Source: Halothece sp. PCC 7418
GTDB lineage: Bacteria; Cyanobacteriota; Cyanobacteriia; Cyanobacteriales; Rubidibacteraceae
Assembly: GCF_000317635.1 (NCBI RefSeq)
Contig: NC_019779.1
Coordinates: forward strand, 2,728,001-2,792,000
Direction of reading: 5' to 3'
DNA: 64,000 nucleotides
The notes under the pieces were generated by a model that was not told the origin of the DNA, did not search any database, and saw nothing but the letters and a program-made list of their open reading frames with translations. Positions 54,749 to 63,475 of the stretch are shown piece by piece (within the stretch, counting starts at the first letter, position 1; every line of letters starts with the position of its first letter). Position numbers and translations under genes: made by a program.

Positions 54749-54795
54749 TTCATGAGCTTTCATGAAAATTGGATGAAAATTTTCTTATAAAATGG
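54749..54795 (+). promoter_or_regulatory. Three CATGA-type direct repeats upstream of the histidine kinase gene
   Basis: TTCATGAGCTTTCATGAAAA, then TTGGATGAAAAT, give three ATGA-centred units at about 10-11 bp spacing, followed by TTATAAAATGG (a possible -10). Such direct repeats with helical spacing are what OmpR/PhoB-class regulators bind. It probably marks autoregulation by the neighbouring response regulator. The rest of the 343-bp gap shows only one HIP1-type site and no gene. Confidence 0.5.
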
Positions 54796-54914
54796 CTAGG
54801 ATTGAGGAGATTGGCGAAACAATGGAACTTCTCAGTATTAATACTTGTCTAATTGATGAAAGACGTTGTTCTGTTTGATTTTTAACTCCCACGTACTGCA
54901 TTCAAGCCTTCACT

Positions 54915-56363
54915 GTGAAATCAGTCATTGATTGTCTTAATTTTCGCAATTATTTCAAATCAACTCGCACTCGCATCCTGCTGCTATATCTGTTGACTCT
55001 AATCGGCGTGGTTGCAATTGCCACTCCCATCTTTCAGTTCCTCTTTTTGTCAGCAGTTGACGAGAGAGTACGAGCCGATCTCAGCGAAGAACTAGAAAAG
55101 TTTGAGGAGTCTTATCAACAGTGGAATGCCCAAACCCCAGACACGAAAGCAGCACTGACCGATTTTATTGATGAGTTTTTAGCAGAAACCCGTCCGGAAG
55201 ATGACAATTTTCATCTGATGATCTTAGACAATCAGTTGCATCAGGCAAAGCCCACACCCCTCCCCCAAATTATTCAGTCTCACCCAGAATTGATGCCGAG
55301 GTGGCTGACTCTAGAAACGCCCATTCACGGAACGCTAGCTGTTGACGATCCAAAGATCGGAAGTGTTATTTACAAAAGCTATCTCTTAGAAGTGAACGAG
55401 CAACCGCGGGGACTTTTTGTCACAGTCCACTTGAGTGCTGGTGAACGAGCCGAAGCGTGGGCAGCAGTGCTGATCTTTATTGAGGTTGCCTGTGGGGTAA
55501 TCCTGGTTGCTTTTTTACTGGCTTGGATGGCAAGCGGTCAACTGCTCAAACCCGTTCAACAATTAGCCAAGACGGCAAAAATCATTAATGAGGATAATCT
55601 CAATCAGCGCTTAGTTGTCAAAGGAACGGGAGAGCTAGCAGAATTAGCGAGCACGTTTAATATCATGATGGATCGCGTCCAAACTGCTTTTGAGAATCAA
55701 AGAAGCTTTACCAACGATGTCAGTCATGAGTTACGAACGCCAATCACCATTATTCAAGGGCATCTTGACGTAATGAGTGCGGATCCCAAGGAACAAGCAG
55801 AAACATTGACTGTGGTCTTCAGCGAATTGGAACGCATGAAACGGCTTGTCAATGACATGATTTTATTGGTCAAAGCAGAGCAAGATAATTTTTTGTATCT
55901 GGAAGAAATTAATCTAAAGCGGTTTGTACAAGAGGTCTTTAGTAAGGCAATTATACTCGCTGATCGTAATTGGCAATTAGAGATAACAGCAGAGGGTAGT
56001 TTTTGGGGAGATCGCCAGCGCTTAACAGGGGCTTGGATGAACTTGGTTCAAAATGCCATTCAACATACTGATCTCGAAGACACCGTTGAATTAGGATGTG
56101 CTGTTTCTAAAAACACCCTACGCTTTTGGGTGCGAGATACAGGAGAAGGGATTGCGAAAGGGGATCAGCAACATATTTTTAACCGTTTTGCGAGGGTAAA
56201 GAATGATCGTCGTGCTTCAGAAGGAGTAGGCTTAGGACTCACCATTGTTGTTGCTATTATGAGAGCTCATGGTGGATATGTGGAATTAAGTAGTGAAGTA
56301 GGAGTGGGATCAACATTTACCCTAATTTGTCCGCGGAAATACCAGAAAGAGGTTGACCAATGA
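54915..56363 (+). CDS. Sensor histidine kinase
   Basis: A 482-aa membrane sensor: helix 1 about 20-46 (ILLLYLLTLIGVVAIATPIFQFLFL), a periplasmic sensor region about 50-180, helix 2 about 183-206, HAMP, a HisKA domain with H271 in NDVSHELRTPITII, and a HATPase (NLVQNAIQH, RDTGEG, GVGLGLTIV). The start is GTG. Its stop overlaps the start of the response regulator gene by 4 bp. The stimulus is not predictable; it stands divergent to the glycosyltransferase operon. Confidence 0.92.
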   Translation: MKSVIDCLNFRNYFKSTRTRILLLYLLTLIGVVAIATPIFQFLFLSAVDERVRADLSEELEKFEESYQQWNAQTPDTKAALTDFIDEFLAETRPEDDNFHLMILDNQLHQAKPTPLPQIIQSHPELMPRWLTLETPIHGTLAVDDPKIGSVIYKSYLLEVNEQPRGLFVTVHLSAGERAEAWAAVLIFIEVACGVILVAFLLAWMASGQLLKPVQQLAKTAKIINEDNLNQRLVVKGTGELAELASTFNIMMDRVQTAFENQRSFTNDVSHELRTPITIIQGHLDVMSADPKEQAETLTVVFSELERMKRLVNDMILLVKAEQDNFLYLEEINLKRFVQEVFSKAIILADRNWQLEITAEGSFWGDRQRLTGAWMNLVQNAIQHTDLEDTVELGCAVSKNTLRFWVRDTGEGIAKGDQQHIFNRFARVKNDRRASEGVGLGLTIVVAIMRAHGGYVELSSEVGVGSTFTLICPRKYQKEVDQ

Positions 56364-57043
56364 CTCAAATCCTAATCATTGAAGATGAGACCCAAATTAC
56401 GTCTTTTTTAGAAAAGGGATTAAAGGCAAATGGTTTTACAACAACCGTTGCAACTGAGAGTGAAGAAGCCCTCGCGATCGCGATCGATAGTCAAATTGAC
56501 CTTGTTTTACTCGACTTATCTCTTCCAGGCGAGGATGGTTTATCACTGCTGCAACAACTGCGAGGACAAGGATTCGCTGCTCCCATCATTATTGTTACCG
56601 CTCGCGATGATATTCAAGATAAAGTCACTGGGTTTGAATGGGGAGCAGATGATTATGTCACCAAGCCCTTTCGCTTTCAGGAGTTATTAGCCCGCATTCG
56701 CGCTCGGTTGAGAGTCTCGCTACATCATCAAAATGCTCCAAACGATCAGATTCTGCAAGTTCAGAATCTCACCTTAGACCTACGCACCCGTCGCCTCACG
56801 GTGAATGACGAGTTCGTAGAACTATCAACCCGAGAGTTTATTCTTCTAGAGACATTTATGCGCCATCCTAATCAGGTGATGAGCCGAGAACAACTAATGG
56901 ATCAAGTTTGGGGCTACAACTACGTTCCAGGCTCTAATGTGGTTGATGTTTATGTGGGCTACCTTCGTAAAAAGTTGGGCAATGAACGCATTCAAACGGT
57001 TCGAGGAATGGGCTACCGCTTAAGAAATGTCATGCAGGCATAA
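56360..57043 (+). CDS. OmpR-family response regulator
   Basis: A 227-aa regulator with a receiver domain (acidic IIEDE, phospho-acceptor D52 in LVLLDLSLPG, K in VTKPF) and a winged-helix DNA-binding domain (about 130-225, FVELSTREFILLETFMRHPNQVMSREQLMDQVWGYNY). It is the partner of the kinase upstream. The target sites probably include the repeats at 54749-54795. Confidence 0.94.
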   Translation: MTQILIIEDETQITSFLEKGLKANGFTTTVATESEEALAIAIDSQIDLVLLDLSLPGEDGLSLLQQLRGQGFAAPIIIVTARDDIQDKVTGFEWGADDYVTKPFRFQELLARIRARLRVSLHHQNAPNDQILQVQNLTLDLRTRRLTVNDEFVELSTREFILLETFMRHPNQVMSREQLMDQVWGYNYVPGSNVVDVYVGYLRKKLGNERIQTVRGMGYRLRNVMQA

Positions 57044-57203
57044 TAGGCTTTTAAGCTAACCCCTTTCCGAAAAAAAGTAGGATAAACTAAGCATTTTTGT
57101 TAAACGGATTTAGCGAGTCCATTTTATTTCGCGATCGCGCTCCCAAATACCGTCAGATTTTTAATTTTTTGTTAAATCCCTTTACGATAGAGTCGGGTTA
57201 AAA

Positions 57204-57218
57204 TGATAATGATTATCA
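57204..57218. promoter_or_regulatory. Zur-box palindrome upstream of the COG0523 GTPase gene
   Basis: TGATAATGATTATCA, identical to the box at 39464, lies 21 bp before the ATG at 57240. It is the only strong palindrome in the 196-bp intergenic region. Confidence 0.82.
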
Positions 57219-57239
57219 TAACAATTCAAGGATGAACTG

Positions 57240-58206
57240 ATGGTTACGACTCAAAACTCTGTCCCTGTCACCGTTTTAACGGGTTATCTCGGTGCTGGTA
57301 AAACGACTCTACTGAATCGGATTTTGACTCATGAACATGGCAAAAAAGTTGCCGTTGTTGTCAATGAATTTGGAGAAGTTGGCATTGATAACCAGTTGGT
57401 GGTTGATACCGATGAAGAAATCTTTGAGATGAACAATGGCTGTATTTGCTGTACGGTGCGCGGTGATCTGATTCGGATGATTGGGAATTTGATGAAACGG
57501 CGGGATAAATTTGATCATTTGGTTATTGAAACCACAGGAATTGCTGATCCAGCGCCAGTGATTCAAACGTTTTTTATGGATGAAGATGTCCGCGCAGAAA
57601 CTAACTTAGATGCAGTGATTACACTGATCGATGCTAAACATATCCATCAACACGCTCGATGCGGAAGAAGCCCAAGAACAAATTGCTTTTGCGGATGTAA
57701 TTTTGCTGAATAAAACGGATTTAGTGAGTCCAACGGAATTGGAAGATTTAGAAGGACGCATCCGAGGGATGAATGCAATGGCAAAGATTTATCGCACGCA
57801 GGATGCACAAGTCGAAATGGATCATATTTTGGGGGTGCAGGCGTTTAACCTCGATCGCGCTTTAGAAGTCGATCCTGATTTCTTGGGAGAAGACGGGCAC
57901 GAACATGATGAAACTGTCAAATCAGTGGTAATTGATGAGACGGGAATGCTCGATGGCGATAAACTAGACCAGTGGGTCGGTGAACTTCTCCGCAACCAAG
58001 GGCCCGATATTTTTCGGATGAATTGCCTTCTCAACATTCAAGGAGAGGACAATCGCATTGTGTTTCAAGGGGTGCATATGTTGTTTGATGGCAAGGCGGA
58101 TCGCCCTTGGCTTCCCAATGAAACCCGTAAAAATGAACTGGTTTTCATCGGACGTAACTTAGATGAAACTGCACTCAAAGCTGGATTCCGAAACTGTTTA
58201 ATTTAA
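57240..58206 (+). pseudogene. COG0523 (CobW/ZNG1-like) zinc-chaperone GTPase with a one-base frameshift
   Basis: COG0523 GTPases deliver zinc to target enzymes under zinc starvation. Present are the P-loop GYLGAGKTTLL (14-24), the switch [13 protein letters not shown], the metal motif GCICC (67-71), then NKTDLV and the typical C-terminal domain with HEHDE. Two frames meet at about 57654: removing one G gives ...DAKHIHQHLDAEEAQEQIAF, which matches family usage, for a normal length of about 321 aa. As written, the first frame ends after 157 codons, so the gene is broken unless this is a sequencing or assembly error. Confidence 0.85.
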
Positions 58207-58208
58207 AA

Positions 58209-59267
58209 ATGAGAAGTCGTATCGCATTTGAGCCCACAGGAGAGAGTCGTTTATCGGATTATATCAGCGCGATCGCGTGGTCGCCAAAGGGAGACTTTTT
58301 CGCGGTCAGTGCTGCTTCTGGAGAAGTTGCCCTTTTCAGCTTAGACTCCTTTGTCCCTGTTTTCCTACAACCCGCCAATGATTATACAGTTGATTGTCTC
58401 GCCTTCTCTAGTGATGGTCAATTTCTAGCCAGTGCGGGACAATCAGGACAGGTGAAAATCTGGGAGGTGTCTTCTGATCCTCCTCAAGTAGTCGCGACCC
58501 TAGATTATCCTTCTACGTGGATTGATTGTTTAGCATGGAATCCAGTGAATCATCAGCTTGCCTTCAGCTTGGGAAAGTATAGCCAAGTTTGGGATGCAAT
58601 AACTCAAGAAATTGTCACCACTCTGAATCTTGAAACCTCATCGGTGCTAGATTTAGATTGGCGCAATGACGGGTTATGGCTGGCGGTGGGAGGCTATCAG
58701 GCGACACAAGTTTGGAATACTCAAGACTGGAATGATGACCCCGAATTGATTGAAGTTCCTTCTGCGAGTATTGCGGTGAAATGGTCTCCTGACGCTCGTT
58801 ATTTGGCTTGTGGAAACCTCGATCGCACACTGTTGGTTACGGAATGGGGAAATCCTGATCCTTGGGTCATGCAGGGCTTTATGGGTAAAGTTCGTCAACT
58901 GGCTTGGTCTGCTTATCCCAATCGTGCGGGTGCGCCGTTGTTAGCGGCAAGTAGCGGAAATGATATTGTAGTTTGGGAACGGAGCAAAAATCAACGCATT
59001 GGCTGGAGTAGTGAAGCGGTCAGTCATGAAGAACAAGTGGCTGCTATGGCGTTTCATCCCGAAAGTTTAAGACTCGCCTCAGTGGGGAAAGATGGTTGGC
59101 TTCACTTTTGGCATCGCGGTCAGAAGCTACTACAATCATTTGACCCGACCTTAGAGGGGTTTTCTACTCTGAGTTGGCATCCGCATGGTCATCATCTGGC
59201 TGCTGGTAGTGAAGCGGGAGAAGTTTTTCTTTGGTCGCAAACCCAAAGCGGACGTGGGTTTGGTTAA
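58209..59267 (+). CDS. WD40-repeat protein
   Basis: A 352-aa beta-propeller protein with about seven repeats of the ISAIAWSPKGDFFAVSAASGEVALFSLD kind (SGQVKIWEVSS, GKDGWLHFWHRG). No enzyme motif is visible. It starts 2 bp after the COG0523 stop, so it is co-transcribed and probably in the same Zur-controlled unit. The propeller may act as a scaffold for the GTPase or its client (inference). Confidence 0.88.
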   Translation: MRSRIAFEPTGESRLSDYISAIAWSPKGDFFAVSAASGEVALFSLDSFVPVFLQPANDYTVDCLAFSSDGQFLASAGQSGQVKIWEVSSDPPQVVATLDYPSTWIDCLAWNPVNHQLAFSLGKYSQVWDAITQEIVTTLNLETSSVLDLDWRNDGLWLAVGGYQATQVWNTQDWNDDPELIEVPSASIAVKWSPDARYLACGNLDRTLLVTEWGNPDPWVMQGFMGKVRQLAWSAYPNRAGAPLLAASSGNDIVVWERSKNQRIGWSSEAVSHEEQVAAMAFHPESLRLASVGKDGWLHFWHRGQKLLQSFDPTLEGFSTLSWHPHGHHLAAGSEAGEVFLWSQTQSGRGFG

Positions 59268-59292
59268 TTTAAGATTTAAAGCTGGTTAAAGT

Positions 59293-60523
59293 CTATGATC
59301 GAGATGAATAAGCCAAATTAGTTTTAGTTAAAGCAGGAACAATCAAATCACTTGCCATCCTTGCTCCTGCTATATTTCTGGCAACGGGTCCCACTTGTAG
59401 CCCAGCATAAGCGCCCATCATAAACAATTCACAGCCTTGCCAACGCAAATGGGAATCGAGAACAGGTAAACCATTAATGACTTTGATCGGATATCTTTCC
59501 CGAATCAATGAGAGTAAAGGATGTTCCTCCACATTCGTTTCATGACCTGTTCCTAGCCAAATGCGATCGACATTCAGGTGCTGACCATTATTACAATCAA
59601 CGTGCCAATAATCCCCTTCCCAAACCGCTTGTTTAACTTCACAGTGCGGAGATAGTATCACTTTTCCTTGATGCTGTTGTTGCCGTAACTTGGTCATCAC
59701 ACGCTTGAGTCATCGACCCGCCATTTCGTGCTGTTTGCAATAACTGAAAGCGTTGATACCAGTCAGTTTCCGCCCAAAATCCCTTGAGATATTTTGGCCC
59801 CAGCCAACCTGGATCAGCATCAAATAGTTTTTCCTGAAAATTGCGCCTTGCCATTAAAATCACTGTTGCCCCCAGCTTGGTCGCACCCAAGGCTAAATGT
59901 CCACTGGTTAACCCACCGCCGACAATCAAAATTATTTCACCGCGCAGACTTAAATTTCGTAAATCAATTTGGCTACTGTGGCACAACTGATGACGCAAGT
60001 GTAGAGATGACAACTGTTTTGCCCAATCTGGAATAATCGGTTTTCCCGCCCCCACTGCTAAAACCACTCGTCGCGCTGTTAGAGTTTCTCCTGTGGATAG
60101 GTACAGTTGAAATTTACGCTGAAGGGGGGTAAGACTTAGTACCCTTGCAGGATATACTGTATTTTGTAACTGCAAGTTTTGAATTAAATCTTCGCGAACC
60201 CCCCTTACATCCCCCCTAATAGGGGGGACAGAGGGGGGTTGAGTTCCAGGTAAATCGTAGGGCGGAAAAAATTCATGGCGACGATGTTCGCCAAAGTTGC
60301 GGAGGGCTTGCGGGTTGGGATGAGGATGATGGGGAGAGGGCGATCGCAGATGAGGAATCTGAAACGCACTAAATTGATGATACCACTGCTGCATCCACCT
60401 CCCAGAAGGATCGAAAACCATCAAACGATTCCTCATTGACTTTTTCTTCTGTAACAGATGTGTGACAAGGGTTAAGGCTTGAGGTCCCGCGCCAATAATG
60501 GCGATATCGATCGAGGTCTTCAT
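59293..60523 (-). pseudogene. FAD/NAD(P)-binding oxidoreductase with a one-base frameshift
   Basis: A flavoprotein of the lysine/ornithine-monooxygenase-like kind: FAD-binding IAIIGAGPQALTL (6-18), the middle NAD(P)-binding VGGGLTSGHLALGATKLGA, and a C-terminal GTGHETNVEEHPLL...GAYAGLQVGPVARN domain. A longer frame (59639-60523) and a second (59293-59700) meet near 59701: removing one base restores ...GGSMTQAVMTKLRQQQHQ. The start at 60523 is 30 bp from the Zur box shared with znuA. It also has an in-frame palindromic repeat (60197-60240). It may be a pseudogene or a sequencing error. Confidence 0.78.
60197..60240. repeat. CCCCCC/GGGGGG palindromic repeat inside the oxidoreductase gene
   Basis: AACCCCCC...CCCCCC...GGGGGG...GGGGGGTT forms a nested stem. 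In the minus frame it is read through without stops as about 15 residues (TQPPSVPPIRGDVRGVR region), so it is an in-frame insertion of a dispersed repeat also seen at 44666-44694 and 62520-62562. Confidence 0.75.
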
Positions 60524-60552
60524 TATGACAAAATAGAGTTCTTATACTAAAA

Positions 60553-60567
60553 TGATAATCATTATCA
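60553..60567. promoter_or_regulatory. Zur-box palindrome between the oxidoreductase gene and znuA
   Basis: TGATAATCATTATCA lies 29 bp from the oxidoreductase start and 20 bp from the znuA start. A single box could control both divergent genes. It differs by one base from the two other copies (39464, 57204). Confidence 0.85.
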
Positions 60568-60587
60568 CACAAGATACAAGATCAGTT

Positions 60588-61709
60588 ATGTTTTTCCAGC
60601 ATCGATCGTCATTTCTTTTCGCAAGTCTCCTCGCGTTGGGCTTAGGAAGCTGTGGTCCCACTGCTACTCCTTCTAGTGAATCCCAAGAAACAAGCAATGA
60701 GACAGCAGAAGCAACATCGGAAGAAGAGTTGCAGATTGTAACCACCTTTTTGCCGATGACTCACTTTACCAAAGCCGTGGTGCGCGATCGCGCGGAAGTG
60801 ACCCAACTGTTACCTACCAATACGGGACCTCACGATTATCAAGCCAAACCCACTGATGTCCAAACCATTGCCAATGCCGATGTTTTGGTGAAAAATGGTT
60901 TAGAACTCGAAGTCTTTTTAGAGGATATGATCGCTAATGCGAATAATCCCGATCTTGTGGTTATTAACACCAGTGAAGGGGTCGCAACCATTGCTTATGG
61001 AGAAGAGGACGGTCATGATCATCACGATCATTCAGACCATGATCACGACCATGATCATGATCACGATCATGGAGAAAAAACTGAAAGCCACGATCATGAA
61101 GAACACGGTCACAGCCACGATCATGGAGAATTTGACCCGCACGTTTGGCTTGATCCGAAACGCGCAATGGAACAAGTGAAAAACATCCGCGATCGCGTCA
61201 TTGCCATTGATCCAGAAGGAGAAGCCATCTACACTGAAAATGCCGATGCTTATCTCGAAGAACTCAAAGCCTTAGATGAAGAGATTTCTGATCAATTGAG
61301 TCCTTATGCTGGAGAAACCTTTATTACCTTCCATGACTTCGCCAGCTACTTTGCTGAAAGCTACAACTTAGAATCACAATTCCTTGTTGATATTCCAGAA
61401 GAAAACCCCTCCCCTGAAGAGGTGAAGTCTGTCATTAATACCGTCAAAGCCAAAGGAATTAAAACCCTATTAAGTGAACCGCAAGCAGGAGAGAATTCTT
61501 TTTCTGCTTTAGCCAAAGACCTCGATGTCAGTATTAGCGTCTTTGATCCCATTGAAACTGGCAGTTCCGGGGCGCTGCAACCTGATTATTATCTGGAAGC
61601 GATGCGCCAAAATACGGAGAATTTAGTCAATGGGTTAAAACAGAACAATCAGTCGAGTTTGCTACCAGAAAAAAAGGGAGATGTCTCACCCGTCGCTGTA
61701 AGATTTTAG
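60588..61709 (+). CDS. znuA: Zinc ABC transporter, periplasmic binding protein
   Basis: High-affinity zinc receptor. The ATG at 60588 gives a signal peptide with a lipobox (LALGLGSC, Cys22), so it is a lipoprotein of 373 aa. Zinc ligands are in family positions (H59 in PMTH, H185 in DPHVWLDP, H in ITFHDFASYF). A His/Asp-rich loop (about 143-179, repeats of HDHDH) is typical of ZnuA and thought to collect zinc. Longer upstream frames are excluded because the Zur box overlaps them. Confidence 0.96.
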   Translation: MFFQHRSSFLFASLLALGLGSCGPTATPSSESQETSNETAEATSEEELQIVTTFLPMTHFTKAVVRDRAEVTQLLPTNTGPHDYQAKPTDVQTIANADVLVKNGLELEVFLEDMIANANNPDLVVINTSEGVATIAYGEEDGHDHHDHSDHDHDHDHDHDHGEKTESHDHEEHGHSHDHGEFDPHVWLDPKRAMEQVKNIRDRVIAIDPEGEAIYTENADAYLEELKALDEEISDQLSPYAGETFITFHDFASYFAESYNLESQFLVDIPEENPSPEEVKSVINTVKAKGIKTLLSEPQAGENSFSALAKDLDVSISVFDPIETGSSGALQPDYYLEAMRQNTENLVNGLKQNNQSSLLPEKKGDVSPVAVRF

Positions 61710-61718
61710 GAGTGGGGA

Positions 61719-62489
61719 ATGTCCCAACCAGTATTAGAAATTGAAGATTTAACGGTGTATCGCGGAAAAACTCCTGCTGTGGAACAAGTTTCTCTGACCT
61801 TAAATGCTGGAACTGACACGGCAATTATTGGTCCCAATGGCGCGGGAAAAAGTACGCTGATTCAGTCTATTTTGGGGATTTTACCGCGCTACGCAGGAGA
61901 AGTCTATATCTTAGGACATCCTCTGACGCGCAAAGGAAAGTTAGATCAACGAGTGCGTCAACAAGTGGCATATCTTCCCCAAAATTTCGGCTTTGATCGA
62001 CGGATTCCTATTCAGGTGGAAGAGTTTGTGGGGTTGGGTTGGCATCGTTTGAGCCTCCAATTTCCTTGGTCGCATCAAAAACAATGTAGCCTTGCTGTGG
62101 AAGAAGCCTTAAGCCGAGTTGAGGGTCTTTCTCTTCGCCATAAACCGATTAGTCAGCTTTCTGGAGGAGAAACGAAGCGGGTGTTACTGGCTTATTGTTT
62201 GGTGCGCCCACGACGCTTGTTGATTTTGGATGAAGCCCCCGCAGGCTTAGACTTTCGCGGTGAATCCGACTTTTATCAGTTACTGTATGAACTGAAAAAA
62301 GAACAGGACTGGGCAATTTTACAAATTTCTCATGATTTAGATATGGTCAGACGACACTGCGATCGCGTGATTTGTTTTAATCGCAATATCTTGTGTCAAG
62401 GTTCTCCTGAATCAGCCCTCTCTTCAGAAAATCTCGCTTTGGCTTATGGAGAAGAGTTTGTTCGTTATCAACATTCTTGCAAGGAATAA
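61719..62489 (+). CDS. znuC: Zinc ABC transporter, ATP-binding protein
   Basis: A 256-aa nucleotide-binding domain: Walker A GPNGAGKSTLI, Q-loop VAYLPQNFGF, signature LSGGETKRVLLAYC, Walker B LLILDEAPAGLD and switch His in LQISHDLDMV. It starts 9 bp after znuA. Belongs to the metal (zinc/manganese) branch of ABC importers. Confidence 0.95.
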   Translation: MSQPVLEIEDLTVYRGKTPAVEQVSLTLNAGTDTAIIGPNGAGKSTLIQSILGILPRYAGEVYILGHPLTRKGKLDQRVRQQVAYLPQNFGFDRRIPIQVEEFVGLGWHRLSLQFPWSHQKQCSLAVEEALSRVEGLSLRHKPISQLSGGETKRVLLAYCLVRPRRLLILDEAPAGLDFRGESDFYQLLYELKKEQDWAILQISHDLDMVRRHCDRVICFNRNILCQGSPESALSSENLALAYGEEFVRYQHSCKE

Positions 62490-62519
62490 TCCCATTTTAA
62501 TCAACTTGCGCCACATTGT

Positions 62520-62562
62520 GATCCCCCCAACCCCCCTTACTAAGGGGTGCTAAGGGCGGATC
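62520..62562. repeat. GATCCCCCC...GGGCGGATC palindromic repeat
   Basis: GATCCCCCC and GGGCGGATC are the outer arms of a nested hairpin with CCCCCC/AAGGGG inside. It lies in the 107-bp gap between znuC and znuB and belongs to the same repeat family as 44666 and 60197. It could affect mRNA processing between the two genes. Confidence 0.8.
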
Positions 62563-62596
62563 AACTGTACTTGACTTTTTAGAAATGGTATAAGCA

Positions 62597-63421
62597 ATGA
62601 TTTTAGAAACCGAAATCACCCGCGCTTTGGGGTTATTAGAATTTCCTTTCATGCAACGCGCCTTAATTGGCGGTGTTCTCACGGGGTTAATGGGAGGAAT
62701 CCTCGGCAGTTTCACGATTTTAAGACAGTTATCCTTCTTCAGTGATGCTTTAGGACACTCGGCACTTTTGGGGATTAGTCTGGGGTTACTGTTGGGGTTG
62801 AATCCCTCCCTGATTTTGTTACCCTTTGCGGTCATTTTTGCGTTTGGTATTGCCTATCTTTTGCAACGGACAGAACTCTGGACAGATGCGTTACTCAATA
62901 TTGTCTATTCTTCTTCTTTAGCTGTGGGGATTATTATTCTCAGTTTTGTCGATCAGTACAAAGGAAGCATCAACAGTTTACTCTTCGGGGATATTCTCGC
63001 TGTGGGAGAAGGAGATTTAATATTAAGCGGTTTCCTCTTGCTGTGTTGTCTGGCTTTTATTGGTCTAACCTTGCGGACTCAACTGTTACTAACCTTAAAT
63101 GAATCCCTCGCGATCGCGCGGGGCATTTCAGTTTCCCTTCATCGTACCTTATTTATCGTTCTCCTCTCCTTAGTCGTCGCCGTTTCCATCAAAGCGGTAG
63201 GCGTTTTACTCGTGAGTGCGTTTGTGGTTATTCCCGCTTGTACAGCGCGATTATTGAGTCGCGGTTTTAGTCATTATGTGTTGTTTTCTGCCAGTTTCGG
63301 GGTGTTCTGTGCAGTATTGGGCATTATCCTCTCTGCGCTGTTCGATTTGCCCTCGGGTCCGAGTATTGTCGCCACCCAGTTCGGTGTCTTTTTGAGCGCA
63401 ATCGGATTAAGAAGAACTTAA
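62597..63421 (+). CDS. znuB: Zinc ABC transporter, permease
   Basis: A 274-aa membrane protein with about eight helices, including LIGGVLTGLMGGILGSFTILRQLSFFSDALGHSALLGISLGL and KAVGVLLVSAFVVIPACTARLLS. The FSDALGHSALLGI and VLLVSAFVVIPAC strings are typical of ZnuB. It completes the Zur-controlled znuACB unit; no zur gene is in the window. Confidence 0.96.
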   Translation: MILETEITRALGLLEFPFMQRALIGGVLTGLMGGILGSFTILRQLSFFSDALGHSALLGISLGLLLGLNPSLILLPFAVIFAFGIAYLLQRTELWTDALLNIVYSSSLAVGIIILSFVDQYKGSINSLLFGDILAVGEGDLILSGFLLLCCLAFIGLTLRTQLLLTLNESLAIARGISVSLHRTLFIVLLSLVVAVSIKAVGVLLVSAFVVIPACTARLLSRGFSHYVLFSASFGVFCAVLGIILSALFDLPSGPSIVATQFGVFLSAIGLRRT

Positions 63422-63475
63422 CGAATCTTTAATTTAAGTGTAAGATAGAAATAATTGCAAATTTTTTTTATTAAG

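Noticed and set aside
57631-58206. A separate small GTPase-domain gene with its own start
   Set aside because: The ORF lacks a P-loop and continues the upstream protein exactly after one base is removed, so the two belong to one gene.
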